Positions 23,719 to 32,107 of a stretch of 64,000 nucleotides of DNA are shown here, piece after piece. The stretch comes from a virus: positions 1 through 64,000 of IMG/VR virus record IMGVR_UViG_3300047560_001581; one strand, written 5' to 3'. Positions within the stretch are counted from its first letter, which is position 1; every line of letters starts with the position of its first letter. Below the pieces are notes generated by a model. The model worked only from the letters and a program-made list of their open reading frames with translations, did no database searches and was not told the origin of the DNA. A program made the position numbers and the translations under genes.

Positions 23719-24962
23719 TAGAACGACCCCGTAACATCATCATTAATAAATGTGTTATCACATATTCCAACCATGAAACAATTCAATGAGCCACCGCCCA
23801 TGGCTATTGATTTCCATGTTTGTATACCACCTGAATTGAACGGTACCGTCTTCTGGTTTGATGAATAATCTCCGAATTCACCATATGTGTTTTTGCCCCA
23901 GCAGTATAACCACCCGTTAGTAGTAATACCCATCATGCTAATATCACCTGTTTGTGCTACGGTATACCACGTAGTCCATGCGCCCACTTGAGTAGGAGTT
24001 GAACGAGTAGTTAAATCACCTTGACCTAATTGATATCCTGCATTTTTGCCCCATGTCCATAGTGTACCGTCTGTTTTAATGCCTGCACTTGCTTGTAAGC
24101 CAGGTGCAATAGTTTTCCAGTTAGTACCGCCGCCGGCAATTTGTACTGGACTAGAATATTTTGTAGTATTGCCGGTACCTAATTGATAGTTTGTATTATC
24201 TCCCCAAACCCACAATTGGTTAGACGAGTTGATAGCCATTGACACATCGCCGCCGCCCATTGAAGTCGAGTAGACTTTTGTCCAAGTTGTCAATAAGCCA
24301 ATTTGCACCGGACTTGACTTACCAACTACAGTACCGTCACCGAGTTGACCGTTTGTGTTTAGCCCCCATGACCACATTGTACCGTTAGTCTTAATTGCCA
24401 GTGCATGTTGAGGGCCGCATGCTATCATTTTCCACGTAGTGCCTGCAGCAATAGTTTGTATCGGAGAAGATGTACCAGTTAAACTGTTATTACCAAGTTG
24501 TCCGGATGCACTGCTACCCCACATCCAAAGAGTACTATCAGCAGCTATACCGCCAGAGAACGATGCGCCGGCTGAAACTTGTCTCCATGTCGTTAATGCG
24601 CCAATTTGAATAGGACTTGAGTAAGAAGTAGTATTGCCACTACCTAAATGACCCACTGAGTTATATCCCCACCCCCACAATGTGCCATCTGTTTTGATAG
24701 CCATAACATGAGAAGATCCAGCTGCAACTTGTTTCCAGTTTGCGCCGCCTGCTACTGTCTGTACTGGGCTAGAATACTTAGTACCGTTAGTGTTGTTACC
24801 AAGCTGCCCGTTTGTATTATCGCCGGACAACCACAACCCTGCCATCTTATTGACGTTGTTCATTTCAGGATATCTATCCAAAATGAATTCTTTGGTAATC
24901 AATGACTTACCAATATCTACCCCGTTAACTTGAAAGCCTGTGAGTTGTACGCCTAGTGCCAT
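23718..24962 (-). CDS. Seven-bladed RCC1-type propeller protein B
   Basis: The product is 414 residues. The N-terminus (VNGVDIGKSLITKEFILDRY) is of the same kind as the short fibre-anchoring segments of neighbours. Seven repeats follow: LWLSGDNTNGQLG, WGWGYNSVGHLG, MWGSSASGQLG, SWGLNTNGQLG, VWGDNTNYQLG, TWGKNAGYQLG and CWGKNTYGEFG. Blade edges differ from protein A, while the core W-G and SSP-x-Q residues are kept, as expected if loops on one face vary for binding. It ends one base into the start of protein A and is preceded by the DUF4376-like gene. Confidence 0.88.
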   Translation of the reverse strand: MALGVQLTGFQVNGVDIGKSLITKEFILDRYPEMNNVNKMAGLWLSGDNTNGQLGNNTNGTKYSSPVQTVAGGANWKQVAAGSSHVMAIKTDGTLWGWGYNSVGHLGSGNTTSYSSPIQIGALTTWRQVSAGASFSGGIAADSTLWMWGSSASGQLGNNSLTGTSSPIQTIAAGTTWKMIACGPQHALAIKTNGTMWSWGLNTNGQLGDGTVVGKSSPVQIGLLTTWTKVYSTSMGGGDVSMAINSSNQLWVWGDNTNYQLGTGNTTKYSSPVQIAGGGTNWKTIAPGLQASAGIKTDGTLWTWGKNAGYQLGQGDLTTRSTPTQVGAWTTWYTVAQTGDISMMGITTNGWLYCWGKNTYGEFGDYSSNQKTVPFNSGGIQTWKSIAMGGGSLNCFMVGICDNTFINDDVTGSF

Positions 24963-24964
24963 CT

Positions 24965-25588
24965 TTAATTTCTCAGGTCAATAGATTCTATATTCTCTAA
25001 TGTTGCATTAGAAATTTCTGTGTTCTTCATAACTTCCCAATCGAAACATGATTGGATATGTTGGGTAATAGCAGTGAAGATTGTCTGTATATCAGTATCA
25101 GTCAATATAATCCAATGGTCTTGGTCTATTTTCCAATTTAACTGAGTAATACCCGACGTGACATATTGATGAAACATGCTACGTGATGCATCGTCTGTAC
25201 TAAATGTGTAGGTTGTACCGTTTATTTCTACATCAATAAATGTAGTTTGCTTTTGCCAACGGACGTTCGCTACTGAGTTACGCAATGTATTCTTTATACC
25301 TTCTAACGGAAGCTGCACTACTTGCCATGATGAAATTGCTACAGTATCAGTGAACTCATAAAAAGGTCCTGATAACTGCTCTGTGATGATATTATAATTT
25401 GGCGGAAGTTCTTGTTGTACTGGATAAACGATAATATCTTCTGAGACATGAACTACATCCATGTTGTCATTAGTCCACTCGAACACATATTGGATGCCAC
25501 AATCTTCTTCAATGACTTCCGTGAATCTTCTTGGATGCCAGCGCATCGGTCCTAAAATAACATTTCCCTGATATACAATTACAAACAT
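24965..25588 (-). CDS. DUF4376-like tail fibre-associated protein
   Basis: The product is 207 residues. The first 90 residues (FVIVYQGNVILGPMRWHPRRF, then IVYPVQQELPPNYN) form a beta-rich head. Residues 105-200 (VEINGTTYTFSTDDASRSMFHQYV, LNWKIDQDHWIILTDTDIQTIFTAITQHI) match DUF4376, a helical domain common at the C-terminus of phage tail fibre or fibre-assembly proteins. It lies between RCC1 propeller genes C and B. The AATAAATA box overlaps the stop of propeller C, and AGAGGG precedes the ATG. A role as adaptor or chaperone for the propellers is inferred from position. Confidence 0.6.
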   Translation of the reverse strand: MFVIVYQGNVILGPMRWHPRRFTEVIEEDCGIQYVFEWTNDNMDVVHVSEDIIVYPVQQELPPNYNIITEQLSGPFYEFTDTVAISSWQVVQLPLEGIKNTLRNSVANVRWQKQTTFIDVEINGTTYTFSTDDASRSMFHQYVTSGITQLNWKIDQDHWIILTDTDIQTIFTAITQHIQSCFDWEVMKNTEISNATLENIESIDLRN

Positions 25589-25602
25589 ATTATCCCTCTA
25601 GC

Positions 25603-26829
25603 TTATTTATTTGGATACAAGTTATAAGGATCAGAATAACAGATAGCAGCGGCGTGATTGTAACCGGTAGTCACATGTTTCCAATTAGTTCCACCGCATG
25701 CGGTTTGTACAGGTGTAGACACACTAGACGCTGTTCCTTGACCAACATATCCACCAGTACCGCGACCCCACATCCATAATGTACCATCTGCTTTTACTGC
25801 ACCATGTGAATAATTCCCGTTACCTCTACCAATTCTTTTCCAGTTAGTGCTCAATGTAGCTTCTTGAACCGGAGTATACTTATCAGTTGATGTACCATCG
25901 GGAACCATAAGAACAGTGGCTGCTCTCCCCCACGCCCATAGTGTACCGTCTTTTTTAATACCATACATTGCTTGGTTTCCACTACCGATTGATCGCCATG
26001 CATACGGATCAGTTCCTGCCATAACTTGTGTGGGCGTTGATCGAGTAGTAACGTCACCGTGCCCAGTCTGACCATATGCTGCTCCTCCCCATGTCCATAG
26101 CGATCCATCTGCTTTAATAGCACCCATATATGGACTTGAACTAGTACTATTGGATACTACAGTTTTCCAAGTATTACCACCTAGTATTGTTTGTACTGCA
26201 CTTGATTGTGCAGTAGTGTTACCAGTACCTAATTGATATGTACCATTGGCTCCCCAGACCCACAGTGTGCCATCATTTTTAATTGCACCAACACTCACAC
26301 CACCTGCTGACACATACTTCCAAGTACTACCGCCTGCAAGTGTTTGTACTGGACTTGAATATGAGGTAGCTGTACCTGTTACACCTAGCTGCGGCCCAGC
26401 TTGACCCCATGTCCACAAAGTACCATCTGTTTTGATACCTATAGAATAGTATAAAGTGCCGCCGCCTGCTGCGACCATCGCCCAGTTAGTGTTAGTTCCA
26501 ACTTGCATAGGTGATGAGTAGTTAGTGATGTTACTTAATCCTAATTCACCTACTAGATTATACCCCCATGCCCATAGTGTACCGTTTGATTTAATCCCGA
26601 GCGTATATTTGGCGCCAGCCGCAACGTATGACCAGTTGTTACCCAATGATACAGTCTGTACAGGACTCGACACTGATGCAATTGCATTGTTCCCAAATGC
26701 ACCATACGCATTGTTCCCCCACATCCATAATGTTCCACTGGTACTCTGTGCATCAACTGCATCATAATCTGTTATGTTTAAAAAAATATCTTCTAAGTCA
26801 CCATCCGGTGAAAGAAATTTACCTGACAT
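25603..26829 (-). CDS. Seven-bladed RCC1-type propeller protein C
   Basis: The product is 408 residues. The N-terminal 33 residues (MSGKFLSPDGDLEDIFLNITDYD) lead to seven repeats: MWGNNAYGAFG, AWGYNLVGELG, TWGQAGPQLG, VWGANGTYQLG, TWGGAAYGQTG, AWGRAATVLM and MWGRGTGGYVG. Blades 3 and 6 have shortened or altered NxxGxxG turns. GGATAG lies 9 bases before the ATG, and the start overlaps the S74 fibre stop by 11 bases, so it is translated right after that fibre. Likely a receptor-binding domain encoded as a separate protein. Confidence 0.87.
   Translation of the reverse strand: MSGKFLSPDGDLEDIFLNITDYDAVDAQSTSGTLWMWGNNAYGAFGNNAIASVSSPVQTVSLGNNWSYVAAGAKYTLGIKSNGTLWAWGYNLVGELGLSNITNYSSPMQVGTNTNWAMVAAGGGTLYYSIGIKTDGTLWTWGQAGPQLGVTGTATSYSSPVQTLAGGSTWKYVSAGGVSVGAIKNDGTLWVWGANGTYQLGTGNTTAQSSAVQTILGGNTWKTVVSNSTSSSPYMGAIKADGSLWTWGGAAYGQTGHGDVTTRSTPTQVMAGTDPYAWRSIGSGNQAMYGIKKDGTLWAWGRAATVLMVPDGTSTDKYTPVQEATLSTNWKRIGRGNGNYSHGAVKADGTLWMWGRGTGGYVGQGTASSVSTPVQTACGGTNWKHVTTGYNHAAAICYSDPYNLYPNK
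25604..25611 (-). promoter_or_regulatory. Late-promoter-like box AATAAATA
   Basis: The box overlaps the TAA stop (25603-25605) of RCC1 propeller C and lies 15 bases before the ATG of the DUF4376-like gene, with AGAGGG between. Confidence 0.5.
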
Positions 26830-28081
26830 TTTCTATCCTTGTAACACGTTGTTCTAATTCATTAATAGCTTCAACTACAAGGCCCATGACACCGTTATAG
26901 TTCAATGACAATAATCCTGTTTCAGGATTAAACTTTACTGCTTCCGGTAATATTTTCTGTACTTGTTGTGCTAACAAACCTGCACTAGGTTCATTACTAT
27001 CTACTAGCATATACGTATAACCACCTAATGTAGATAGTTTTTCTAATGCGTTTAATATTCTTTCTTTATCAGTCTTTACGGTTTCATCTGACAATGAGTT
27101 GAATATAGTAGCGTTCAGTGTACCGTTAGTTGGATAGAAGTAAAGTTTAGTAGTTGAAACGTTGGCAGCAGATAACGTACCGGATGTGGTAGTCGATATA
27201 ATCGGATAGTACGCACTACCTGATGCTGTTTCGTTAGTGATAGTGGCGCCGCCACCGGCGCCGCCTGTTGCCCATGATAAGTTACCAGCACCGTCTGTAC
27301 TTAATACTTGACCTGAAGAGCCACCGGTAATTTTAATGTTTGCATTAGAACCTAAACTTACGTTACTTGCTGTAGTAAAATTAACAGTACCTGTTGTCGT
27401 AAATCCGTTTGTAACGCTTAGTACCCCGTTACCGTTGTATAATCTTGCTTTGATATTGCCTGACAAGAATCCACCGGTGGCAAAAACAATATCATTAGTT
27501 GTTCCACCAGTGCCAGTAGCAAATACTAAGTTACCACCTAAGCCTGCGCCTGTAACTGCGTTTGCAAAAACATAACCATCGTTCTTACCCGTCACTGTAT
27601 AGTTTGCGTCACTGAAGTTTGACCCAGTAAAGCCCATATCGACCCAACCTGATGCATCAGTACCGTTGTCTCCGTATGCCGCAAAGTCAGCAGAGCCTGC
27701 GTTACTTGAGTTGACTGCACCGATTTGAATATATGTTGCGGCTGCATCTTTAGCAATGATAGTTGGATTAGATAATCCAGTTGCGTTTGCACCTGTACCT
27801 ACATACAAGTCTGATGCCACCATGATGTTACCTGCAGTGATGTTACCTGTATATGTAGGTAGATATGCTGCTACATTTGAGTTAGCATATGATACTGGTG
27901 CACCGCTGAATGAGCCATTACCGTATAAAATGTTACTACCATTACCGTCTAAGTTGACAGTTACAATGTTGCCTAAACTTGTAGCATTACGAGTCCAGCT
28001 GTTGGTAGCACTGGCGTATGTATATGTTATACCGCCTACTGTTGCTGTTTGACTATTTACTGGTGAACTTGGGAATGCCAT
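26819..28081 (-). CDS. Tail fibre with C-terminal S74 intramolecular chaperone
   Basis: The product is 420 residues. The N-terminus MAFPSSPVNSQTATVGGITYTYAS is an anchoring motif also seen at 50893-51168. The shaft holds NGSNILYGNGSFSGAPVSYANSNVAAYLPTYTGNI and GGSSGQVLSTDGAGNLSWATGG modules. The last 95 residues (SLSDETVKTDKERILNALEKLSTLGGYTYML, then GLLAQQVQKILPEAV, VVEAINELEQRV) are the S74 domain: Ser-Asp of the autocleavage site, the conserved Lys, and the C-terminal coiled coil. This domain trimerises and folds the fibre, then cuts itself off. The gene just downstream encodes RCC1 propeller C. Confidence 0.88.
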   Translation of the reverse strand: MAFPSSPVNSQTATVGGITYTYASATNSWTRNATSLGNIVTVNLDGNGSNILYGNGSFSGAPVSYANSNVAAYLPTYTGNITAGNIMVASDLYVGTGANATGLSNPTIIAKDAAATYIQIGAVNSSNAGSADFAAYGDNGTDASGWVDMGFTGSNFSDANYTVTGKNDGYVFANAVTGAGLGGNLVFATGTGGTTNDIVFATGGFLSGNIKARLYNGNGVLSVTNGFTTTGTVNFTTASNVSLGSNANIKITGGSSGQVLSTDGAGNLSWATGGAGGGATITNETASGSAYYPIISTTTSGTLSAANVSTTKLYFYPTNGTLNATIFNSLSDETVKTDKERILNALEKLSTLGGYTYMLVDSNEPSAGLLAQQVQKILPEAVKFNPETGLLSLNYNGVMGLVVEAINELEQRVTRIENVR

Positions 28082-28098
28082 TTTATTACCTTATTATA

Positions 28099-28106
28099 TA
28101 TTTATT
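28099..28106 (-). promoter_or_regulatory. Late-promoter-like box AATAAATA
   Basis: The box overlaps the TAA stop (28102-28104) of the glycine-rich gene and is followed by TATAATAAGG and the ATG of the S74 fibre at 28081. Closely similar box-plus-SD blocks precede 38729 and 49580. Confidence 0.5.
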
Positions 28107-28980
28107 GGAACAAGTATCTAATGATTACAATGCCCGACCCACCTGCACCTGATAACCCGCTTGATTGACTGGCTCCGCCCCCGCCATCACCTTTATTGGT
28201 TGCACCGTTAATTGCAGTACCTGATGTGTCGCTAGCATTACTAGCTGAATATGTTACACTTGAACCAGAAATACTACTAGCCCTGCCTGGCGCGCCTGAT
28301 GACGGAGGGACATTTATATCACCATTGCCGCCAGCACCGCCACCGCATACGGTTTGTTGTGAATAATTAGTTGACCATGCTCTATAGCCTTGTCTAGGAG
28401 AAATTACCGATTCTGCGGGATTTCCTATCCAAGTGCCACTGCTGTACCCGTGACCTCCACTAGAGCCACCACTACCTGGATCTCCTGCAGCAGTAGATGC
28501 TCTCGCTCCACCACCGCCACCGATAGAAGTTACACTATAACTACCGGACTTTACAATTGATGAATTTCCACCGTTACTGCCCTTGTTGCTACCTGTTCCC
28601 TTTGCACCGCCGGCGCCTACTGTTACAGTAAAAACATCACTGCTATTAACATATATTCTTGCACCTGAAAAGTCTGCACCTACTGTCTGTGCTGCATAAC
28701 TTTCTAAAAATCCTCCCGCACCGCCGCCGCCAAGGTGAGAGTTTGTACCGGGCATGTCTCCACCGCCACCTCCGCCCCCTGCAATAATCAAATATTCAAT
28801 TGCTTTGTTTACTCCAGCAGTGACAGTAAAGGTACCTGAAGATAAAAATGTATGAACTGTATAGTTCCCCACTGTAGTGACAGTGCCTGTACTAGTAGCG
28901 GTGATAAAGGCAGGTACACTTACTACTGGATTCGTAGTAGATGACGTTAAAGTTTGTGCGCCTGCACGTTTATATGCCAT
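28102..28980 (-). CDS. Glycine-rich tail adhesin-like protein 1
   Basis: The product is 292 residues. After an N-terminal TVGNYTVHTFLSSGTFTV strand module and EYLIIAGGGGGGG, most of the chain is Gly, Ser, Ala and Asn with runs of GGGGG and GGAGG and scattered aromatic loops, ending SGAGGSGIVIIRYLF. This recalls the polyglycine-II sandwich of T-even gp38 adhesins, in which loops between Gly helices bind the receptor. The start overlaps the stop of the 109-residue gene upstream as TAATG, preceded by GGAG. Three paralogues lie at 30794, 38758 and 49614. Confidence 0.72.
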   Translation of the reverse strand: MAYKRAGAQTLTSSTTNPVVSVPAFITATSTGTVTTVGNYTVHTFLSSGTFTVTAGVNKAIEYLIIAGGGGGGGDMPGTNSHLGGGGAGGFLESYAAQTVGADFSGARIYVNSSDVFTVTVGAGGAKGTGSNKGSNGGNSSIVKSGSYSVTSIGGGGGARASTAAGDPGSGGSSGGHGYSSGTWIGNPAESVISPRQGYRAWSTNYSQQTVCGGGAGGNGDINVPPSSGAPGRASSISGSSVTYSASNASDTSGTAINGATNKGDGGGGASQSSGLSGAGGSGIVIIRYLFQ

Positions 28981-29309
28981 TAACTAATCTCCGTACCGAA
29001 TAAACTAAAGCTAACGTTACCTGTGTTTGCGTATACTTTTACTACATCTGTTGTAGCTAACGTGATGCCTAGTGTCATTGCAATACTATCATTAGCTGGT
29101 AAGTTAGTATCATATGTTAGATAATGTACGTTCGCTAATGCTGCACCGGCTGGGCACACTGCAACTCTAACAGTTACATTAGACGCTGATAAATTACAAA
29201 TGTTCAATGTAGATGCAATTGCACTTGTACTTGACGGTACAGTGTACAATGTTGTTGCTGTTGTTGCTGCTGGGTTTTGTTGCCCCAAGACTTTATAGAT
29301 TGTTCCCAT
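28980..29309 (-). CDS. Small structural protein, partner of glycine-rich adhesin 1
   Basis: The product is 109 residues: YKVLGQQNPAATTATTLYTVPSST, then LNICNLSASNVTVRVAVCPAG, then SLFGTEIS. It is all-beta in look, like small phage decoration or fibre-collar proteins. A close paralogue of equal length is at 50549-50878, also coupled to a glycine-rich gene by the same TAATG junction with GGAG upstream. Constant pairing suggests the two proteins act together, for example as connector and tip. Confidence 0.65.
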   Translation of the reverse strand: MGTIYKVLGQQNPAATTATTLYTVPSSTSAIASTLNICNLSASNVTVRVAVCPAGAALANVHYLTYDTNLPANDSIAMTLGITLATTDVVKVYANTGNVSFSLFGTEIS

Positions 29310-29310
29310 A

Positions 29311-30396
29311 TTAAATTCCTAAAAATACGAATGGATGAGGTATGACCGGCACTGGTGCAGTAGATAAAGTCGGTGATTGTACATCAACCCAATAACTTGT
29401 AGTACCGTCGTTTACATATTCATACAACACACCTGTTGATGTATTGTACCATTGGTCTGCTACGTTTGCTGATCCTGGCGGTGTAGTAGCCGCAGTATAA
29501 GTTAAACTTGAACCACTACCACCTGAAACAGTAGCCCATGACAATGTGCCCGAACCATCAGTCTTTAAATATTGACCACTAGAGCCACCTGATACATGCA
29601 AGTTAGCGACCGGTACAGTGAGATTACCCGGAGATAAGTTTCCAGTGTATGTAGGTAAGTATGTTGCTACGTTACTATCACCGTATGTGCTACCGCCGCC
29701 ACCTGACACAGTAGTCCAACTTAACCCACCTGAGCCGTTAGTAGTCAATACTTGCCCAGTAGTTCCGCCGGTTATTGTTACGTTACCGACTGCACCAAAG
29801 TTACTAGTACCTGATACAGTCAGTGTAGTTAGAGTACCAACACTAGTAATGTTTGGCTGTGCCGCAGTATATACAGTACCTGCAACTAATGCGTTCCCTA
29901 CTTGTCCTGTTACGTTAGCACCTGCAATTGCACTCAATCCGTTGCCTGCGCCTACAAAGTAGTTTGCAGATATAACGTTTGCACCGGTGATGTTACCACC
30001 CGACCCTCCACCTGTACTAATATTACCAGATGTGATTAAATTACCGACTGTTGCATTACCTGTAACAGTTACAGAACTCAAAGTACCAACTGATGTAATA
30101 TTAGGCTGTGCCGCAGTATATACTGTGCCTGCAACTAATGCGTTCCCTACTTGTCCTGTTACATTAGCTCCTGCCACGGAATTGGCGGTGGTCGCATATG
30201 CAACAGCACCAGTAACGTTACTGCCTGTAATTGATGTTAGTAAACTACCATTACCCGAGAAGAAGTTAGAAGTTGTTAAGTTACCTAAATTTGCGTTACC
30301 CGCAGTAACATTACCAGTACCAACCGACACGTTGGCAAACGTGTAACCCTGAGTGGTATCCAAGTTAAAAGGTTGTATTAGAGTAATGTTATCCAT
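29311..30396 (-). CDS. Tail fibre shaft protein
   Basis: The product is 361 residues. The N-terminus (ITLIQPFNLDTTQGYTFANV) is shared with the other shafts and probably attaches to the baseplate. Two copies of the unit GANVTGQVGNALVAGTVYTAAQPNITSVGTL follow, then GGSSGQYLKTDGSGTLSWATV modules, and a C-terminal ANVADQWYNTSTGVLYEYVNDGTTSYWVDV head, a short tip found in many phage fibres. The ATG lies 7 bases after an AATAAATA box with no SD. The small gene following is coupled within 2 bases. Confidence 0.78.
   Translation of the reverse strand: MDNITLIQPFNLDTTQGYTFANVSVGTGNVTAGNANLGNLTTSNFFSGNGSLLTSITGSNVTGAVAYATTANSVAGANVTGQVGNALVAGTVYTAAQPNITSVGTLSSVTVTGNATVGNLITSGNISTGGGSGGNITGANVISANYFVGAGNGLSAIAGANVTGQVGNALVAGTVYTAAQPNITSVGTLTTLTVSGTSNFGAVGNVTITGGTTGQVLTTNGSGGLSWTTVSGGGGSTYGDSNVATYLPTYTGNLSPGNLTVPVANLHVSGGSSGQYLKTDGSGTLSWATVSGGSGSSLTYTAATTPPGSANVADQWYNTSTGVLYEYVNDGTTSYWVDVQSPTLSTAPVPVIPHPFVFLGI
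29848..30175 (-). repeat. Dispersed shaft module GANVTGQVGNALVAGTVYTAAQPNITSVGTL
   Basis: Two copies about 240 bases apart lie in the 361-residue shaft; related copies lie near 36050-36120, 36350-36430 and 37820-37895 (1233-residue shaft), 55680-55750 (859-residue shaft) and 59860-59945 (1306-residue shaft). Protein sequence is almost constant while third codon positions vary between most copies. The two copies in this gene share an identical run of about 30 bases. Confidence 0.75.
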
Positions 30397-30403
30397 GATT
30401 TAG

Positions 30404-30411
30404 TATTTATT
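30404..30411 (-). promoter_or_regulatory. Late-promoter-like box AATAAATA, leaderless type
   Basis: The box overlaps the stop of the 119-residue gene (30410-30412), with CTAAATC and then the ATG at 30396. There is no purine-rich SD, so the shaft mRNA is predicted to start at or near the ATG. Confidence 0.45.
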
Positions 30412-30769
30412 ATTGCGGTTCTTGATACTCTACCCAACTAGTAGTAGCTTCATCCCAATTGTACATCTTACCGTCATCTGGTTTAGCAACAGGTGCGTCC
30501 CATTGACATGTATCTTCATTGATTACCCAGCTATCGAATGGCTTGGGTGGAATAAATGCATCACGCTGGCTATCGTATGTATAACCGATTCCTGCATAAT
30601 TCTTACGCAATGGTGTACCACCTAATTTGTGTACACCACCATATGTATTGTAACTAGTTTGAACGAATGAACTCGGTTCACCGAACAGACCGGTATCCAC
30701 CACGTCTTGCTCAATGACAAGAACTTGTGTTACGATGTTGTTTTCATCAATTTGTGCGAAATGTGACAT
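30410..30769 (-). CDS. Conserved small phage tail protein
   Basis: The product is 119 residues. The sequence MSHFAQIDENNIVTQVLVIEQDVVDTG, NYAGIGYTYDSQRDAFIPPKPFDSWVI and KMYNWDEATTSWVE belongs to a family I recognise from many environmental tailed phages, usually next to tail fibre genes. The function is not known. It has a box TCTAAATA and an AAAGGA SD upstream, and is followed by a leaderless-type promoter for the shaft gene. Confidence 0.65.
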   Translation of the reverse strand: MSHFAQIDENNIVTQVLVIEQDVVDTGLFGEPSSFVQTSYNTYGGVHKLGGTPLRKNYAGIGYTYDSQRDAFIPPKPFDSWVINEDTCQWDAPVAKPDDGKMYNWDEATTSWVEYQEPQ

Positions 30770-30790
30770 TGTTGTTTCCTTTATAAATTG

Positions 30791-30798
30791 TATTTAGA
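30791..30798 (-). promoter_or_regulatory. Late-promoter-like box TCTAAATA
   Basis: The box overlaps the TAA stop (30794-30796) of glycine-rich gene 2. AAAGGA lies 8-13 bases before the ATG at 30769. Confidence 0.45.
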
Positions 30799-31732
30799 AT
30801 GCTATTGTACCGGATGAAGTAAATTTGAATACATGGTTACCTGACACGATAGAATAGGTATATGTTCCGGTTACTGTATTTGGTTTTGTGAAGAAAATAG
30901 GAAAATAAACATACACGACACCTGATCCGCCAGCGCCGGCGCCTACGCCATCAACGCCGGGTGCCCCTTTTCCGCCGCCGCCACCACCGGTATTTATTGT
31001 ACCGGCAGTTCCATTAGTACCGGTGCTTCCTGCCGAGCCGGCGCCGCCACCTCCTGCGCCGCCTGCCGCTGCACTAGAATAACCAGCGCCGCCGCCACCA
31101 CCTGCTAAGGTTACTCCCATTAAAGAAAATGATTTACCAGCGCCGCCTGCGGTTCCGTTAGAAGCTGAATCACTTACATTATCTGCTGCTGCTGCGTTTG
31201 CGCCCCCGCCACCGCCGGCTGCAAAGTTTCCACCACCGTATGCTGCGCCGCCGCCATGATTACCTTGATTGGTAACTCCCAAAGCTCCGGCAGTATATGT
31301 TCCTGAAGTAAATGTGCCTCCATATCCTCCGCCACTTCCTCCTACTGCAGGAGCAACAGTACCGAGATTACCCCAATAGTATGTGCCACCGTTTCCACCA
31401 CCGAACGCTAAAACTTTTACAGTTAGATTTTGAAGGCCGCCGTACTCGATTGCACTGTCGCTGCCTGATGTTGGATACGTTGATGTTGAATTAACATAGC
31501 CGACGCCGCCGGCACCGACTGTAATTGTATATGTATACCCGGATGTTACAATCATTTGAGTCAGTACGTAGCCACCTGCGCCACCACCTCCAAAGCCTCC
31601 TCCACCACCTCCACCGACTACACATAAATTAAAGAAGGTTGGAAATGCTGATGCTTTTTGCGGAGTAGAAATCATTCCGCTATTTAACGATGCAGATGAT
31701 CCCATTATACCAGACGAGTAGCGTTTGACCAT
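30794..31732 (-). CDS. Glycine-rich tail adhesin-like protein 2
   Basis: The product is 312 residues. A 30-residue N-terminus leads to FNLCVVGGGGGGGFGGGGAGGYVL, then a TYTITVGAGGVG strand module and long Gly/Ala/Asn runs (GGGGGAGYSSAAAGGAGGGGAGS). It differs from the other three by carrying its VFKFTSSGTIAF strand module at the C-terminus rather than the N-terminus, as if circularly rearranged; the protein at 49614 has the same order. It follows the small gene at 31735 after two bases. A polyglycine-sandwich receptor-binding tip is inferred. Confidence 0.7.
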   Translation of the reverse strand: MVKRYSSGIMGSSASLNSGMISTPQKASAFPTFFNLCVVGGGGGGGFGGGGAGGYVLTQMIVTSGYTYTITVGAGGVGYVNSTSTYPTSGSDSAIEYGGLQNLTVKVLAFGGGNGGTYYWGNLGTVAPAVGGSGGGYGGTFTSGTYTAGALGVTNQGNHGGGAAYGGGNFAAGGGGGANAAAADNVSDSASNGTAGGAGKSFSLMGVTLAGGGGGAGYSSAAAGGAGGGGAGSAGSTGTNGTAGTINTGGGGGGKGAPGVDGVGAGAGGSGVVYVYFPIFFTKPNTVTGTYTYSIVSGNHVFKFTSSGTIAF

Positions 31733-31734
31733 TT

Positions 31735-32106
31735 TTAACTGATGTCCTCGTAGCTACATGTAACTATCAATGCGTTTGCAGTACCAGCAGTAGCACCCAA
31801 ACTGGTATTTTCTTCTAGATAGTATTGACTTGATTTATCAACTATATTCAATGTCGAGTATGCCGGAACACTCATGCCGCCAGCTATCGCAAAATTAGTG
31901 CCCGCTAGTGCGGCTGCTGTATTGTAATTCACTGTTATGTTTGCTGCGGTAGCAGTATAATTAGTAACGTTAACTGTATTAATTTTCAAACACTTACCAC
32001 TACCTGATGCGTTTGATACCACTGCAGTTGCACTCGTTGTTGTTAAGTTAGCTCCTGCTGTTTTACCTAAAATTGTTGTTGCGCCGATTAAATTTGGTGC
32101 TGCCAT
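31735..32106 (-). CDS. Small structural protein, partner of glycine-rich adhesin 2
   Basis: The product is 123 residues: MAAPNLIGATTILGKTAGANL, CLKINTVNVTNYTATAANITVNYN, and SSQYYLEENTSLGATAG. It is a small all-beta phage structural protein of a type common in environmental T4-like phages. It takes the same position relative to the glycine-rich gene as the 109-residue proteins at 28980 and 50549, with similar length but little sequence in common apart from the strand pattern N-V-x-V. The ATG follows the shaft stop by one base. Confidence 0.62.
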   Translation of the reverse strand: MAAPNLIGATTILGKTAGANLTTTSATAVVSNASGSGKCLKINTVNVTNYTATAANITVNYNTAAALAGTNFAIAGGMSVPAYSTLNIVDKSSQYYLEENTSLGATAGTANALIVTCSYEDIS

Positions 32107-32107
32107 A

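Noticed and set aside
26553-26765. Alternative minus-strand frame in RCC1 gene C with repeated GHG-like strings
   Set aside because: It is a frame-shifted reading of the TLWxWG repeats, not a separate gene or a frameshift.
29848-30175. CRISPR-like or IS-like reading of the dispersed repeats
   Set aside because: The repeats are in-frame protein modules of variable spacing without unique spacers, terminal inverted repeats or a transposase.
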